Source: Orthosia cruda
Taxonomy: Eukaryota; Arthropoda; Insecta; Lepidoptera; Noctuidae
Length of the DNA stretch: 64,000 bases
Direction of reading: 5' to 3'
Assembly (NCBI GenBank): GCA_964057195.1
Contig: OZ059826.1
Location: 7,812,001-7,876,000, forward strand
In this document: positions 30,640 to 43,396 of the stretch, in pieces
How positions within the stretch are numbered: position 1 is the stretch's first letter
Layout: each line of letters starts with the position of its first letter
Position numbers and translations under genes: made by a program
The notes under the pieces: generated by a model
Database searches by the model: none
What the model was told of the DNA's origin: nothing
The model's input: only the letters and a program-made list of their open reading frames with translations

Positions 30640-30903
30640 CCTTTGTCCATGTTACTTGGGGTCAGCGCAACAAGTTTTCTTCTTCCATACCGTCCTGTCC
30701 CCCGTCACGCCATCACTGACTCCCTTTTCTTTCATATCACTTCTCACACAGTCCATCCATCTTTTCTTTGACTTTCCTCTCCCTCTCCATCCATTCATAT
30801 TTATATTCATAACTCTTTTAGTAACATGCGTTTCATCCCTCCTCATCACGTGACCATACCAGGACAAAAGATATGCCTTCAACTTTTCTGTCTCTGGCGC
30901 CAC
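30640..30903 (-). mobile_element. LINE ORF2 C-terminal fragment
   Basis: Minus strand: LLSWYGHVMRRDETHV and GRGKSKKRWMDCVRSDMKEK, ending KKTCCADPK. This is the conserved C-terminal end of a LINE reverse transcriptase (RTE-like relatives in insects). 5'-truncated; ATGATG-like tail follows. Confidence 0.8.
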
Positions 30904-31026
30904 TTACAAACTTCCTCTAATTCATTTTTCACTTTATCATATAAACTTTATATATAAACATACTACTAAAACCCGACGCGACGCCATCCGACGCATTGCA
31001 GTACTAATCAACCCCATACATTTAAT

Positions 31027-31253
31027 ACTAGCGGACGCCTCGCGGTTACACCCGCGTAGTGCCCGTTCCCGTGGGAATACAGGGATAAAAAGTAGAATAT
31101 ATATAGAAAGTATATCACCCGGGGATAGTGTAGCTTCCCAACGGTGAAAGAATTTTTTAAATCCGTCCAGTAGTTTTTGAATTTATTCGTTACATACAAA
31201 GATATAAAAATACAAATTTTTCCTCTTTATAATATTATTATATTAGTATAGAT
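31027..31253 (+). repeat. Dispersed lepidopteran repeat, near-complete copy
   Basis: It starts 'actagcggacgcctcgcgg', carries 'cagtagtttttgaatttatt' and ends 'ttagtatagat'. Same family as 1300-1468. Confidence 0.6.
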
Positions 31254-31445
31254 GGTCAGAAACACATAGGCAACACGCCATGTGATCACACGCATTCCCA
31301 CGCGGTAATATGCAGTCGGTCTGGATCAGCGTGTTGCCGGGAGAGCTACGTACGCAGTGTGTTTCTAGATAACACTCGACGCTACGCGTCAGTCAGTCGA
31401 GAATATTCCTGGTATAAAGATATTTTTTGTTAGTTTTTATTTAAA

Positions 31446-31727
31446 ATGTCGGATGAACAATTAATAGAATTAGTGAAACGGTACTTAGTATTATATGATA
31501 TGAGTTCAGACCAATACCGTTATCATATTATTAGAAATAATACTAGAAACGAAGCTATGATACTAGCGAAGCGTGTTGTAGTATCACGTGGCGTGTTGTA
31601 TATGTGGACGGTTCGTTTCGGGTGTCGACACGTCGCGTCGCGTTTGTATAGTATGTTTCCACCTTCACCGGCTGTCACATGTCAGGCGCGATCATATTTT
31701 AAATACTGCTTCTTCCCCTGTATATGA
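31446..31727 (+). pseudogene. MADF-like reading-frame remnant, possibly Harbinger-derived
   Basis: The first 40 residues (MSDEQLIELVKRYLVLYDMS) resemble the start of a MADF domain, as found in the DNA-binding ORF of Harbinger transposons and in host MADF proteins. After NNTRNEAMI the similarity stops and the text becomes GC-poor repeat-like. No introns or partner exons were found. A decayed transposon ORF is likelier than a host gene. Confidence 0.35.
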
Positions 31728-32386
31728 ACAACTTTCTCCGAGGAAATCATAGACAATTCCCAAAAATAACTGGCTTATCCATACAAAGTTATTGTCAGCT
31801 GACCAAAATATCACCGTATAATTTTGGGATCACAGTGCCGAATCATAGGTACAAAGATAGAAATAAGATTTAAAAATGTAGGGTTAACTGCAGCAAGACG
31901 CCAGACTCTTAATTCGGTTTAGCTTTGAATTTCGAGAACGCTTCGCGTTTCTGTGAGCTGAAACTTACAGTAAAAAAAAATGAACAGAGGCGATTTTGAA
32001 GTAGAAAAACAGGGTATAGGGCCTCTACATCTGTATCTTTATGTCATATTTTGAACAAAAATAAAATGGCGCGAAACCGCCCAAAGTACCAGACCAGGGA
32101 TGATGACAAAAAAAACTATTTCATCCGTCAGATAGATATCCAAAAAAAATTGGAGTCGTATTTTTTTCTTTTTATAGTGCATTAAAATTTCGCATGACGT
32201 CATGCCTTGTTATAAATTTTTACTTAGAAGTTACGTCACAAGCCCTGAACTTTGATGCGTTTTATCTCGGTGATGTTTTTGTTGATTTGTTAAAGCAAAA
32301 AATACGAGTCCAATTTTTTTGATAATTTAACAGACGGACTAAATAGAATTTGCTTTTTCGTACGCCGTCATCATCCCTATTGACAT

Positions 32387-35300
32387 TTAGCTCTCATCTC
32401 CGGAATAATCGTCAAACTGCCCTTCTATCTCCTCGATTACTCGAGGATTGCAATAGTTTTCATATTTCACTAGATCTGCTATGGACACCTGATGAGCGTC
32501 CATCGGACAAAAGTTGCCCTCTGCCATTTTCTTTTCGACAAAGGCGAGCCAGCGCGAGCGAGCTGGCGGCGGCGGCGGCTTGTAGTAATGAGGGATCCAG
32601 TAGTCATCGGAGTCCCAATCCTCCGAACTGCTACACCGGGTATCCTCAGGAACATCTGGAAAAGATGATAGTAAATCTTTAAAGGAGCTGTTATCCTTAT
32701 AGCATGAGATGTATTTAGTACAGTACTCCCCAATCTTATATGTCGTGGTGGCTCAGTGGCTAAGACCTCGCCTCTCATGCTTGAGGTCGTGGGTTCGAAT
32801 CCGGGCAAGTACCAATGTGTAATTGTCAATTCATATTGTTATAAGTTAATCTTGGACATCGTTGACAACGGTGAAGGCAAACATCGTGAGGAAACCTGGA
32901 CTTATAGTGAGTTTATGGTCCATCGGTGTAATTGCTGCAAGGCGTCGCAATGCGAGGATAAAACTAATAAATAAATATCTTGTCTTAAACCTCACCATGT
33001 ATCACCAAGGGGGAGAGGGGGTTAAAAAATTCTAAAAACACATCACGTGGTTGATGGACGGCTCCTAACTTGAAAACATGATTTTTTATTTCTGGATTAT
33101 TTTAGATAATTTTGGTCTCAAATGAAAGGTATAGGCGTAGAACCATTTTATCCGTTTAAATCGTGTAAAGGTCTATCCACACATAACAGGGCCGTGCCCG
33201 GGACATGGACGGACCGTGCCCCGTCAGGGGCTCAAGAAAATATCGGTGTGCACATTTTATATGAACTCGTTCACACTCGTCCGTGCACGGGCCAGTGACG
33301 GAGCTTCAATGGGCCCGGCCCTGTTACGTCCCGGGCACGGCCCTGATATGTGTGGCTAGATTTTTAATCTGTCCACCGCATACCGCGAAACGTTTGTTTT
33401 GATCGTGTTAGCAACATCACTGCTTTTACATTTTTTTCGTATCGTTTTGAAATATTGGAATACATTGGTAGACAGGTGTTAACGACTTTTATTTTTTTTT
33501 GTTATCTGGCGGTGACTTTTAGATATGACACCGACATTTTGCAAACACCGTAAGTTTATAATAAATCGCGCGGGATTATTGTATTTGAAATTATCTGTTC
33601 ACTAAGTACCGAGATTAGAGAAGAGATACTTATATTAAAGATCGACATTTTATTCCAAGGCGACTACTGGTAGTCTAGTATGTATTAATATAAAGTTGTG
33701 CTATATTTAAAAAACTGGCGAAACGCGAGTCGGACTCGCGCACAAAACGTTCCGTACCATTATCGCAAAAAACGGAAAAAAATATCACGTTTTTGTATGG
33801 GAGCCCCACTTAAATATTTACTTTATTCTGTTTTTAGTATTTCTTGTTATAGCGGCAACAGAAATACATCATCTGTAAAAATTACATCAACAGACAGACA
33901 TACAGACGGATCGTGGAGTCTTAGTAATAGGGTCCCATTTTTACCCTTTGGGTACGGGATCCTAAAAAGCACTGCTATTATAGCACTGCTATTATTGGTA
34001 AAGAAGCAAAATATTATTATTTGTGTAAAAAGAAACCCACCTTGATTCACACACACATCTTCTAGAGCTAGTTCAAGCTCTTCATCATCAGTCACGTGTC
34101 CTGCACTGCTGTGCTCGCTATTTTCCATTTCAGTCTTTCTGAAAATAAATGTTATAATTCAGTTTAATACTTTTGTCTGTCAATTTACCCATGAGCAGGC
34201 AGGTACATGATTTGTTACAACAGATACATTTTGTGTTTTATTAAGATAGTATTAAATAGTTTCAATAGCCTATTGCTCGGGATTTGTGATTTTATTCAGG
34301 AAAAAAACTTTTTTACAAAAAAATACTACCAACCTCCGAATTAAAGCACTACAAAGTGAAAAATATGTTTCTTTTTGGAAGACAGTGTCTTTGGTAGGTA
34401 CCAATTTTTATCGTTATGGACACCGATTAGGAAGTCAGTAGTATCTTTTTGTAAAAAGTTTTTCAAAAAGATACTACAGACATGCGATCACAGCAATCCC
34501 GAGAGATTTGCCATCATTTATTGAAGTTCTGTTGTATATGTCTGAAGTTCTTCATCAGAACTTCACCAAATTAAAATGAGACTAATTTGGGAACATAATC
34601 CCAAAAAAAAATCAAACAAAAAAAAAATCAAAATCGGTCCACAATTGACGGAGAAATCGATGAAAAAAAAAACATGATAAAAATTAAAAAAACTGAAGAA
34701 TGGACAATACAACAAAAAACAAACCATTCTAAAATTTCATCTGACAAAGAAAAGAATACCTTCCATCCTCTCTGCTTGAGCGATTTACTCTTAATTCTTC
34801 CTTTTTCTTCAAATATTCCTCATCATCGGGTTCCTCAAAATAATTCTGAGCATAATCAAGTTTTTCCAAGTAGTTTATTTTATCTAAGCCTTCGTATAAA
34901 TTGTTTTGATACACATCCAGGACTTTTAGACTAGTTACGTCATTCAAACTTTGTGGAAGTGCGCATAGTACATTGTCATCTAAATATAGTTCCACTAATT
35001 TGGTTAATTTATCCATTTTGTCAGGTAGGTAAAAGATCATATTGCATGACAATATACAAGTCTGTAGATTCGTCAAATTGCAAAATTCATTTGGCAAACC
35101 GTTAATCTTATTATGTGCCAAATTAATTTCTATTATATTTTGATAAATATCTATGTTAGAATTGATTTGGTAAAGCTGTGTATTGCTTAGATTCATTCTC
35201 TCTACCTTGTGGCACTCTTCGAGCCCAACACATGGTAACTCATCTATATTGTTTACTTTTAAGATACTGTAGTCTTCACAACCCATGCTCACAACTTTAG

Positions 35301-35838
35301 CGTTGCAGAATGTGGTCATGAACTTCATATGTTTAGTTAAATTACAGTTGTGTACATCTATTTCATTGACTAGAGTTTTGTACTGCAGTAGTTCATCAAA
35401 ATAACCACCAGAAAAACACTGGCTTATATTGTTGTTGTTACTTAAATTCAAATATGCCAATTTGTTAGGTTTCTCTGCCCAAACCCAGTATGGAGGTCCT
35501 CCTAAACAGTTATTTGAAAGATTAAGCCATTCTATAGAATGGCAGAAAGAAGGTGTTTCGTCGAAAAATACAATTAAGTTGAAGGAAAGGTCCAGAGTTT
35601 TTAAATTGTTCAGATTTAATACTGTAGCAGGCACTTCGGTCAAGTTATTGTTGGATAACTTTAGAACGACAATGTTCGGAGGTAACTCAATATTTTCGTC
35701 AAAACTTGATAGTTTTTTATAACTTAAGTCCAGGTCGGTGATATTTGCCATATAGCCCACATATTCTATGGTCTTTATCACATTATTCTTGACTAAACCG
35801 TTACTCTTTGTCTTAATCTTTTCGTCCTTTCCATCCAT
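32387..35838 (-). CDS. Leucine-rich-repeat protein with acidic C-terminal tail
   Basis: Exons in coding order are 34760-35838, 34041-34138 and 32387-32655. Phases 2 and 1 join cleanly to give 481 residues. There is no signal peptide or membrane segment, so a cytosolic or nuclear protein is likely. About nine LRR units of the LxxLxLSxNxL type are visible in residues 30-330, for example VLKLSNNNLTEVP, TLDLSFN, INLAHNKINGLP and ELYLDDNVLCALP. A gap in repeat regularity around residues 140-210 has cysteines. After an EEPDDEEYLKKKEEL stretch the tail is acidic (TDDEELELALED, SSSEDWDSDDYW) and includes KPPPPPARSRW and a C-terminal YENYCNPRVIEEIEG. LRRs usually make protein contacts; the partner cannot be inferred. 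Intron 2 contains a SINE, a MITE and a dispersed repeat. I do not recognise an orthologue. Confidence 0.88.
32742..32985 (+). repeat. tRNA-derived SINE, second family
   Basis: The head 'gtggtggctcagtggctaag' and box B 'gggttcgaatccgggc' mimic a tRNA gene. The body has 'cgtgaggaaacctggactta' and the end is an AATAAATA-type tail. The anticodon-arm region is not a valid tRNA, and the long non-tRNA body marks it as a SINE. In intron 2 of the LRR gene, antisense, about 85 bases from the exon 3 acceptor. Confidence 0.8.
33172..33360. mobile_element. 189-bp MITE with 33-bp inverted ends
   Basis: 33172-33204 and 33328-33360 are inverted copies containing CAGGGCCGTGCCCGGGAC, nearly perfect. The interior has no coding sequence. 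Target duplication unclear. In intron 2 of the LRR gene. Confidence 0.78.
33705..33967 (+). repeat. 'gagtcggactcgcgcac' lepidopteran repeat, long copy
   Basis: Homologous to 8424-8713. This copy keeps the unrearranged 'tatgggagccccacttaaat' where the other has a hairpin. Ends 'tacgggatcctaaaaag'. In intron 2 of the LRR gene. Confidence 0.7.
34477..34680 (+). repeat. Dispersed repeat shared with 62459-62660
   Basis: 'cagcaatcccgagagatttg', 'gttcttcatcagaacttcac' and 'aaaatcggtccacaattgac' recur in order at 62459-62660. In intron 1 of the LRR gene. Function unknown; probably a retroelement 3' region. Confidence 0.65.
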
Positions 35839-36880
35839 TTTGCACTTTTTAAAGGCTTAGGTTTCTTGTTACTATTAAAATATTCTTAAACGAGGCAGGA
35901 ACTGTAGAAACCGAAATATACAAGCAAAAAAAAATACACTCAAAACATATTTGAGAAGGTTATAAACCACGACTGTGACGTATTGATGATCTTAATATAT
36001 ATAAGTTTCCCTGTGTTGATGATGTTCTTCACAATGTTTTTTTATTCTTGTTCTTCTTAGTTTAATTAAAATGTCACTCAGATATCTCACTCAATGCACT
36101 CGTAAAATTTTTAGTTTAAATTTTTGAGAGCTAAACCAAAGGTGTCATTGTCAAAATGACAAACAAAACCATAGACCTAATAAATAGTATGGACTCGAAA
36201 TACCTACAAAAAAAACGTGCCTACCTAAACCTTAAAATGGCACTTAAAATGGCTGCCGATGCTATGGTTGTGTTAATCACGGAACACACACACATTAATA
36301 ATACAAAAAGTAAACAACCATTTGACAGCAGGACTACCACGAACACAACCACAAATTTCGGCAAATAATATGGCGATTATGGCACGTACTGACAGCTGTC
36401 ACTACGTCATAACAAAATGTTTCCTTAATGAGCAACAACTGAAATATTGTTGTCTCTTTTGTCAAATACGATTACTACATTAGAAGAAATGAGACAAACT
36501 GATGTTTCACATTCTGTATCGTATTTCACTCATATTTGTATAAGCTAATGTATGTATAGAATAATAGGGCGCCTCCATATTTTTCCTAGCTCAATGAACA
36601 AAACCAAAACAACTTCTTCACTTCTTGATAGGTAGGTACTTAATATTTTACCATCCTTTTTTTTGGAAAATTTAGTATTCTGCCCTACTGGCTACTGCGG
36701 CCTCTTTAGTTTTAATAGTTTTTTGAACTGAGTGAACTGACACTCTAATTTAAATAAAATCTTTGTTTTGCAGTTTGAGATGTGATGTCATTAAAATCAG
36801 TGGCGTATTTAGGATAGGGCCTAGATAGTCACGTAACGGGACCTTTTTCTTTTTTATCGTGGAGAAATGCTCATGCATAC
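35839..36880. other. Upstream flank of the LRR gene
   Basis: The promoter should lie here. No TATA or other element could be fixed. A 70-residue open frame at 36156-36368 has no recognisable feature and is not called. Confidence 0.35.
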
Positions 36881-37215
36881 TGCGCTACCACGGGGAGATA
36901 GCGCAGATATGTGGGACTCGAACCCACTAAAACTCCACGGTGTCCTCCTGTGAGGGAACACGGGCACGCGTGATTCGTTAACACACACCGCGAACCCGCC
37001 GCGGCTGTCTGTCACCGGACACTCCTCTGGGGAGTAACCCCCATCACCGGCGCACCAGAACATACTGTACGCCGTGACCACCCCAGGGACCAAACCAGTA
37101 CATGAGCGTCAAACGACCCCGTGTATGGCACCCTTGGTCCCCCTGTGAACGTGACGTGCCCTGAGCGCCTGGCGAAGGGCGACCCAAAATCACCAATTGT
37201 TAAATTTAAAAACCA
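36881..37215 (-). repeat. GC-rich retroelement 3' fragment, same family as 43138-45488
   Basis: Blocks such as 'actccacggtgtcctcctgt', 'gaacccgccgcggctgt' and 'gaccccgtgtatggcaccct' match 43201-43396 and 45183-45210. This copy has no hAT insertion at the CCCGTGTA site, so it shows the empty state. The open frames here (36854-37236) are unremarkable. Confidence 0.7.
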
Positions 37216-37315
37216 AATGACACTGCAATAAACCATTTTTACTGTTATATTATTTACCTCGTGATTTCATATAACGATTTGAAAATACTTTCATTATGCG
37301 TACAGCCAATGGAAT

Positions 37316-37402
37316 TCCCTGCTTACTTCTTGGCAAGCATGCTACACCGTCGACCACATCATCGCTTACCATCAGGTGATGTAGTAGGCAAGCGCGAGCC
37401 TA
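37316..37402 (-). repeat. Dispersed repeat fragment
   Basis: Reverse of the segment at about 8960-9030 ('atcgcttaccatcaggtgat'). A common lepidopteran SINE or LINE piece. Confidence 0.5.
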
Positions 37403-37994
37403 CCTATAAAAACATAAAAAATAAAACAATCAAGTAACTACGCCATGTCCGAGTTTCGCAAAAGAGCAAGAGGGAATGAGTGCTGTGCACAAAGGGCCTG
37501 ATTTAGCCACAGGCTAATCAGGATATAGCCAGGGGCGCGAGGATAGAGGGGGCGCCATGGAGCACGTTACACAACCAATTGTTGTGTGCTCCATGGGGGG
37601 TGCCAAGCTTGTCTTTGCAAGCACTACTATTTACAGAATAAAATATAGTTTACAAATTCACGCCTAAAATACTAAAGCACGTATTACCTACGTTTTATGT
37701 TTTCCTGGACACGGTCTCTCGTACGTCTGTGCTACCAATCTGCCTAGAGCGCCGCTTATTGCTTTAGTTCAATTAATTTACCATGTTCTACCTAAGTCGC
37801 AGTTAAGTAGTAGCGTAAATCCCTTAGGTCAAGGAACCCATGGTGAGAGACAGCGAAGGGTGGTCATAACCAACCCTTTCAGCCACAGCAATATTTTTTT
37901 GAGATCTATCTATCCGAGGCAAGGTGATAAACATTTACACAATCATCAATTTAATCACGTTTATCAAGATTTTTTGCATGAGTCAAAAAAAAAA

Positions 37995-38770
37995 CATTTT
38001 TATTTCACATAGGCCTACATGGGCACTTATAAAACGTCGACAAAAAGTGCACGGTTCGGGTTGGTCGTTTCCTATGGAGAAGAACCGGCAAGAAACTCCA
38101 TGGTTACTCTTTTAAAAAATGATTTGGTTTTACAATATTTCCATGTTACAGCATTAGTACTATGGGGGGACAATGTAGGCCTTAGAATAAGTCGTAAGAA
38201 ACTAAAAACAAAAGATTATATAATATATAAAAAAGTTAACAGATGTTAACTAGCATCTAGAAGGCCTACAATGTTCACACATTCACAAAATAATCGGTAA
38301 AAGAATCTATACAAAGGTAAAAAAAATATAACAAGACTAAATTTAACATGTGGCACAAATGTTGTTAACAGTGCTGTAACTATTCTTAGCAAAGGGCTAT
38401 AAAGAAGATTGAGAAACATTGTAAAAAGTCTAATTAAAAGAAGAAAAAGAAAAAAAGCAAAAAATGAGATTGAGAATAGTTAGAGACATCCACTTATTTG
38501 TGCCGTTTATGAGTTACCAGGGAAGCCGCATGCGCAGAAGGAGCTAAAGCCATATTTTTTATCTTCAACGTAGTCCTTGATTTTATAATATGCTTTTTTA
38601 ATAAGGACACAGGTTTGATGTGATTATTGAACTTTCCATCGGTCAGTTCTATAACTGACTTTGGCAACTTGTTATAAAAGCGTATACTGTATCAGTATAA
38701 CGATCTCTTTAAATTTATCTCTGAGGGATTCGCGAGGACCCATTTTATAGATCGCGCAGTCAGTCTCTCA
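37995..38770 (-). mobile_element. 5'-truncated jockey/CR1-like LINE remnant
   Basis: Minus strand around 38560-38700 reads YSIRFYNKLPKSVIELTDG followed by FNNHIKPVSLLKKHIIK, the C-terminal part of a LINE reverse transcriptase, with an upstream stop. The 3' untranslated part runs to about 37995, ending in 'aggcctatgtgaaataaaaa'. Related in layout to 19076-20100. Confidence 0.65.
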
Positions 38771-40237
38771 GTACTCCTATGAATACAAATATAGAAGTAG
38801 CGTCAGGATGCATTTTATTACTCAGATGAACATAAAAAATAAACTATCCGAGGCGAAGTGCTAAAATTTCGACCTCGGTTCGCTCGCTCTTACTTTCTTA
38901 CTTTTTTCTTTTCTAAGCTATAGTCGATTACAAGTCGGTAAAAGAAAGTTTTATTTTTTTCTTGGTTTTGGAAAGATTGTGCGACCTAACTTTACTCATT
39001 GTAGAGCGAGAAAAAACGAAGAAAATCTCTATCATACAAGTACGCTGGACTTCATATTATCGATGACAAAATGAAGACATTCGATTTTCGCCATTTTGGC
39101 GCTGATAGCAACGTGAGAGTCCATGGAACTAATATTAAAGATGGGACACAGCCTTCGGTATAAAAATACTTTTATGGGCTTTATCGATCGTGAGAATAAT
39201 TTAATACGTAAAAGAAAAAAAAACAAGTTACTTTTAGTATGATTAATTTTTAAGTAATAGAATAATTGCTGTAAAGGTTAACTGAAAATATTTTCAGTCA
39301 GATTGCAAGCTATAAACTAGTAGATAGCGTGCTAGTAAAGTTATAGCACATTACTGTCAGATCAGTGAGATTTAAATACCGGGGATAGGCTAACAAATTA
39401 TCCTTAAAACCAGTATATTTGAGCAAATATCTCCTCGCACACTAGTTAGTTAATACTTACAATCGTTCAGATTCACTCGGTTGGCGCCCATCGGGTTCGT
39501 GAAGGGAACACCATTTATACAATAATAATAATAAATGAGATGGATAATCATTTACAACTGACGTATTTCTCGCTCTCATCGCTGAGATCCTGTCTCTGTA
39601 GTATTAAGGTGCAAATAAGAGTGGTATCGCAATCCAGCAAGGTGAAGACTTTAACTCTATTTCAGATGCACATAATAAAAAATATTTGACTTCAAAACAT
39701 TTGTTAATATAATTATAACTATCATGATATTATTCCAGAATTAATTCCAGGTTCAGGAACGTGGTTATTGGTACAAGAGAGAGGCCTGTGCTCAGCACTG
39801 AGCGAAGTCGGGCTGTGGATGATCATGATTCATCATCATTCCAGAATTTAGTATTACACATCGCTTTTGAACATATTATTACTGATTATTAGGCATTCAT
39901 ATACCTAACATTCATCACCAATACCAATATGAGATATTTAGTTCCAACATACTACGAGAAGTCAATACAGTAAATGAGTGATACGCCTTGCCAAGACTAC
40001 TATTTTGATATTAGTGTAATTTAAAAATATCACTAATACTGATATATTAGTTACAATATTGTAATATTTCCAGTCAAATATATTAGTATTACCAATTTTT
40101 TTGAAATATCGGTAGTATCCTATCTCTAAATGTGTCAATTTTAGTTCCTGATACGCTCGAGCGGGGCGCTTTGAATCAGCACAAAAATCAACTGTCATTT
40201 CATATAGTATGTGTGCGGGACGGACGTGATCGTTCAA
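38771..40237. other. Intergenic, no gene recognised
   Basis: AT-rich with a short LINE-tail-like segment near 39770-39840 ('gaggcctgtgctcagcac', then CATCATCATT). No exon candidates. Confidence 0.35.
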
Positions 40238-41300
40238 GGCCCCAGGCTGACTGGAGGTTGTAAGGCTCCAGCCCGAACGCGTTGACGCCCCTTGCACCTA
40301 TAGTTCGTTGTCTTCGAGCAAATACCGACCCTGCAGTGGTTGGAAGGCTGCCAAGGATGTTGAGGGGAAGGCGTGATGTCCAGTTCAGAAAAAGACTCGA
40401 GTTTTCATGTCCAAAAACGACGTTTCTTCATGGTCTTCGTTACGCAAAGTGACGTGGATTTAAATGTTGAGAAATAATGGCTACAATTAGGACGGTGTCT
40501 CAGCGCACTATCCTACTACCACACTTGACCGTAACGAGGACCTCAAAACAACGACCGCGCATAAACTTTAATTATAAAATTAATACCTTAAGACTAGTCG
40601 CTGAAAACCAACAGAAACCCCCCTTCTACTGAACCGATTTTGATGAGACTTGTGTCTCTGGATAGGTCTCGAGGAGACCTTCTCTCCGGACCTTGGTCCA
40701 GGTCCATATCTGCTACCTTCAAGGAGCTCTTGCTTGGAGAACGCCTAATAAGGGGAAGTTCTGTCAGTTTATAGCTTTATATGCTACTTTACAATACAAT
40801 GGTGCCAGGGTACCAGCGAGGGACTTGTAGCCCTACTCCTGGACCATCGATCTGTAACAGTTCCACAGCTTCATCTGTCACCTTCACGGGCACAGCCACG
40901 TGAAAGTGCGAAAACATAGCTTCAGTGCCTGTTTTCGGCATATTTAGCGAGTTTGTACTCGAGCTGGTGGGCGGATCCGCATTCACCAACCATCATCGGA
41001 TAGCCCTCGCAATGGGCCACCCCATGGTGGAAATCCGGTGGATACAGCTCCAACCCTCGATCCAGTATTCACTCTGATGTGGTCGACGATGCGAGAAAAC
41101 CATGGAACCTCTTACTATATTAAGTCGGTTAGTTCCCTAAACACCAGAGCTAGGCTCCTTCCAAAAATGTGGTTGGGAAGCTGGAGAATTGGGCTATCGA
41201 ATGGTGATACCTTGATGGGAGTACCACCAGCCCTTCTGGGACTTCTGTTGCCGGGAAGCGGCCGAAATAGAAAATATCGTGTTGTTCCACGGCTTTAACG
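40238..41300. other. GC-richer block, probable decayed retroelement
   Basis: Composition is unlike its flanks. The minus-strand frame 40789-40989 (ending QVPRWYPGTIVL) looks like LINE ORF1-type sequence, but no zinc knuckle or nuclease is visible. Identity is uncertain. Confidence 0.3.
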
Positions 41301-43123
41301 CCTCTGTGTGTGTATGTGTAGCTATATATTAGCTATGTGTTATGACTGAGTCCAGGCGTGTGCCCGAGGGTCCCCAAAGGTAATGCTTTAGATAGCATAT
41401 CAATAGTCCTTCAGGCACCAAGTGTGTCTGAAGGTAGTGGGCCCTCTGGCAGACGCGTAGAAACGTCCATGCTGACACATACAGACACATTATTTCAAGT
41501 AAGTAAGATCTATGTACTAGAATTACATAGATGCCATCTATATATAGGGCCTGGACGCAGTTCCAGGTCACCTAAAAGCGCTAAAACGCTTATAACGAAA
41601 ATTCTATTTACTTACTTGAGCAAAAATGCATGTATTTACCATCTCAGAGTGAAACTGTTTTAAACCTGGCTATGTACTGTTATTATGTACAGTTTTTCAG
41701 TCATAGCACCAAGGTATACTATCTAGAACACCTAGATGGTGTTTCCTAACAAAACAAATGTGTAAGGTAAATAATACGATTGGTAGGTGGGCAGAGCGCA
41801 CCTATCGATACTTGCGAACCGGCCATTTTCGGGGGGTCCAATATAAGTAAACAAATATTTTTTATTTGCTTAAATCACTACTTACACATTTTATCTAAAG
41901 TATATTAACTCTAATAATACTAGATAATCGCATTTTAGGTACTATAGGCTATTATAAAGCCCTCAAAACGCTATTCTAAAATACCAAATTTGCCTGCTTA
42001 CGCGCCAGACTATATATACGGGAGTCGCCATCTGACTGCTCATTACATAATGTAAATAAACAAACCGATCCGTACCTACCTCGCCGCCGCGGTCCGTCGC
42101 GTGTTCTTTCAGTAAAATCACGCCAGCCCGCGTCAGCTGTGCAGTAGTTAAATGTTAGATTTAAAAGGAGTTTCTTATCCGTTCTTCTCCAAGTAGGTAG
42201 TTTACGAACGGACAGTAAATTCATTAATCTAGATCCAGCCTTAGTTGTCCCACCAGCGATGCCCTTTGCCGAGGTCCGACCCCAACTGGGGTAGCCCTTA
42301 GTGCAATCGCTGTAGGTTTAGAAAACTTGTTTGTGCCTTGGCTGGAGGCTATAATATAGCTTAGTCTCCACAGGTTAGCCCGGTTAAGCAGTAGCCAATC
42401 ACTTAGATTGAATCTGCGAGACGCCAATTAGAAAAAAAAAAAAACTGACTGCTCATAGTGCTCATTTCGAACTAAACGGTCGTGGCGACCGGTCGTTTTT
42501 ACGGAATTTGACTTGTTTTGATTTTGCTTTCTTTCCGTAACTACCGCATTTAGTATGTATGTAACGATTCTAATTTACTCTTTAGACCCCATATTTACTT
42601 AATACATACTCATATACACTAAAACATAATGTTTAGTGCCTGAAATTTTATGTTTGAAAAAACTATAAAAGAAAAATTCTCGTCTAAAACTTTTTAGTAC
42701 GAGCTCGCGCGCTGGGGTAAGCAGACGTATGTTTTGTTTATACTATTTATATCTACAAAACTATTCTAAACATTTTTGTGACGCCTCGTCGCGAACAGTA
42801 TGTTTAGTCCAGCGTACTTGTATAATAGAGGTCAGTGTTCTATTTCGATAGGACTTTCACTAATACGTCACTTTGTAAATGTCAGTTTTCCAAATCGTCA
42901 AAAGCCGTATTTCGTCTCGTCACGTCAGTGGCGGAGCATTTCAGATTGGCACCCCGGGCGGTTTTGTATTGAGCAACCCTACACCAAATACTAAACATGC
43001 TCACGAGAATTTATATTAGGTAGGTACTAAAATATTCGATCACATTAGGTATAAGAATTTACTTCCCTGTCACTTTCAATTCATAAAATCTTAAGATTGG
43101 TTAGTCTCGGTTGGCTCATTGTG
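41301..43123. other. Intergenic, no gene recognised
   Basis: Short open frames only. 42890-42920 shares 'gacgaaatacggctt' (reverse) with 47905, so an unidentified repeat is present. No supported gene. Confidence 0.35.
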
Positions 43124-43396
43124 AATCTTAAGTACCTTATTAGGTACTTTTTATTTATTTTTTGCGTTATATATATAGTGCAGTTATGTCGAACTCTAAC
43201 CCATGAAACTCCACGGTGTCCTCCTGTGCCGCTTATGGCGGGAACACGGGCACGCGTTAGCACTTACCGTGAACCCGCCGCGGCTGTCCGTCACCGGACC
43301 CTCCTCGGGGGAGTACCCCGGCGCACCAGAACACACTGTACGCCGTGACCATCCCAGGGACCAACTCAGCACATGGGTGCCAGACGACCCCGTGTA

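Noticed and set aside
32742..32830. tRNA gene with boxes A and B
   Set aside because: The box sequences are good, but no proper cloverleaf with an anticodon arm could be drawn, and the segment continues into a SINE body.
36156..36368. 70-residue open frame upstream of the LRR gene
   Set aside because: Low-complexity composition, no domain and no exon partners; expected by chance in this sequence.
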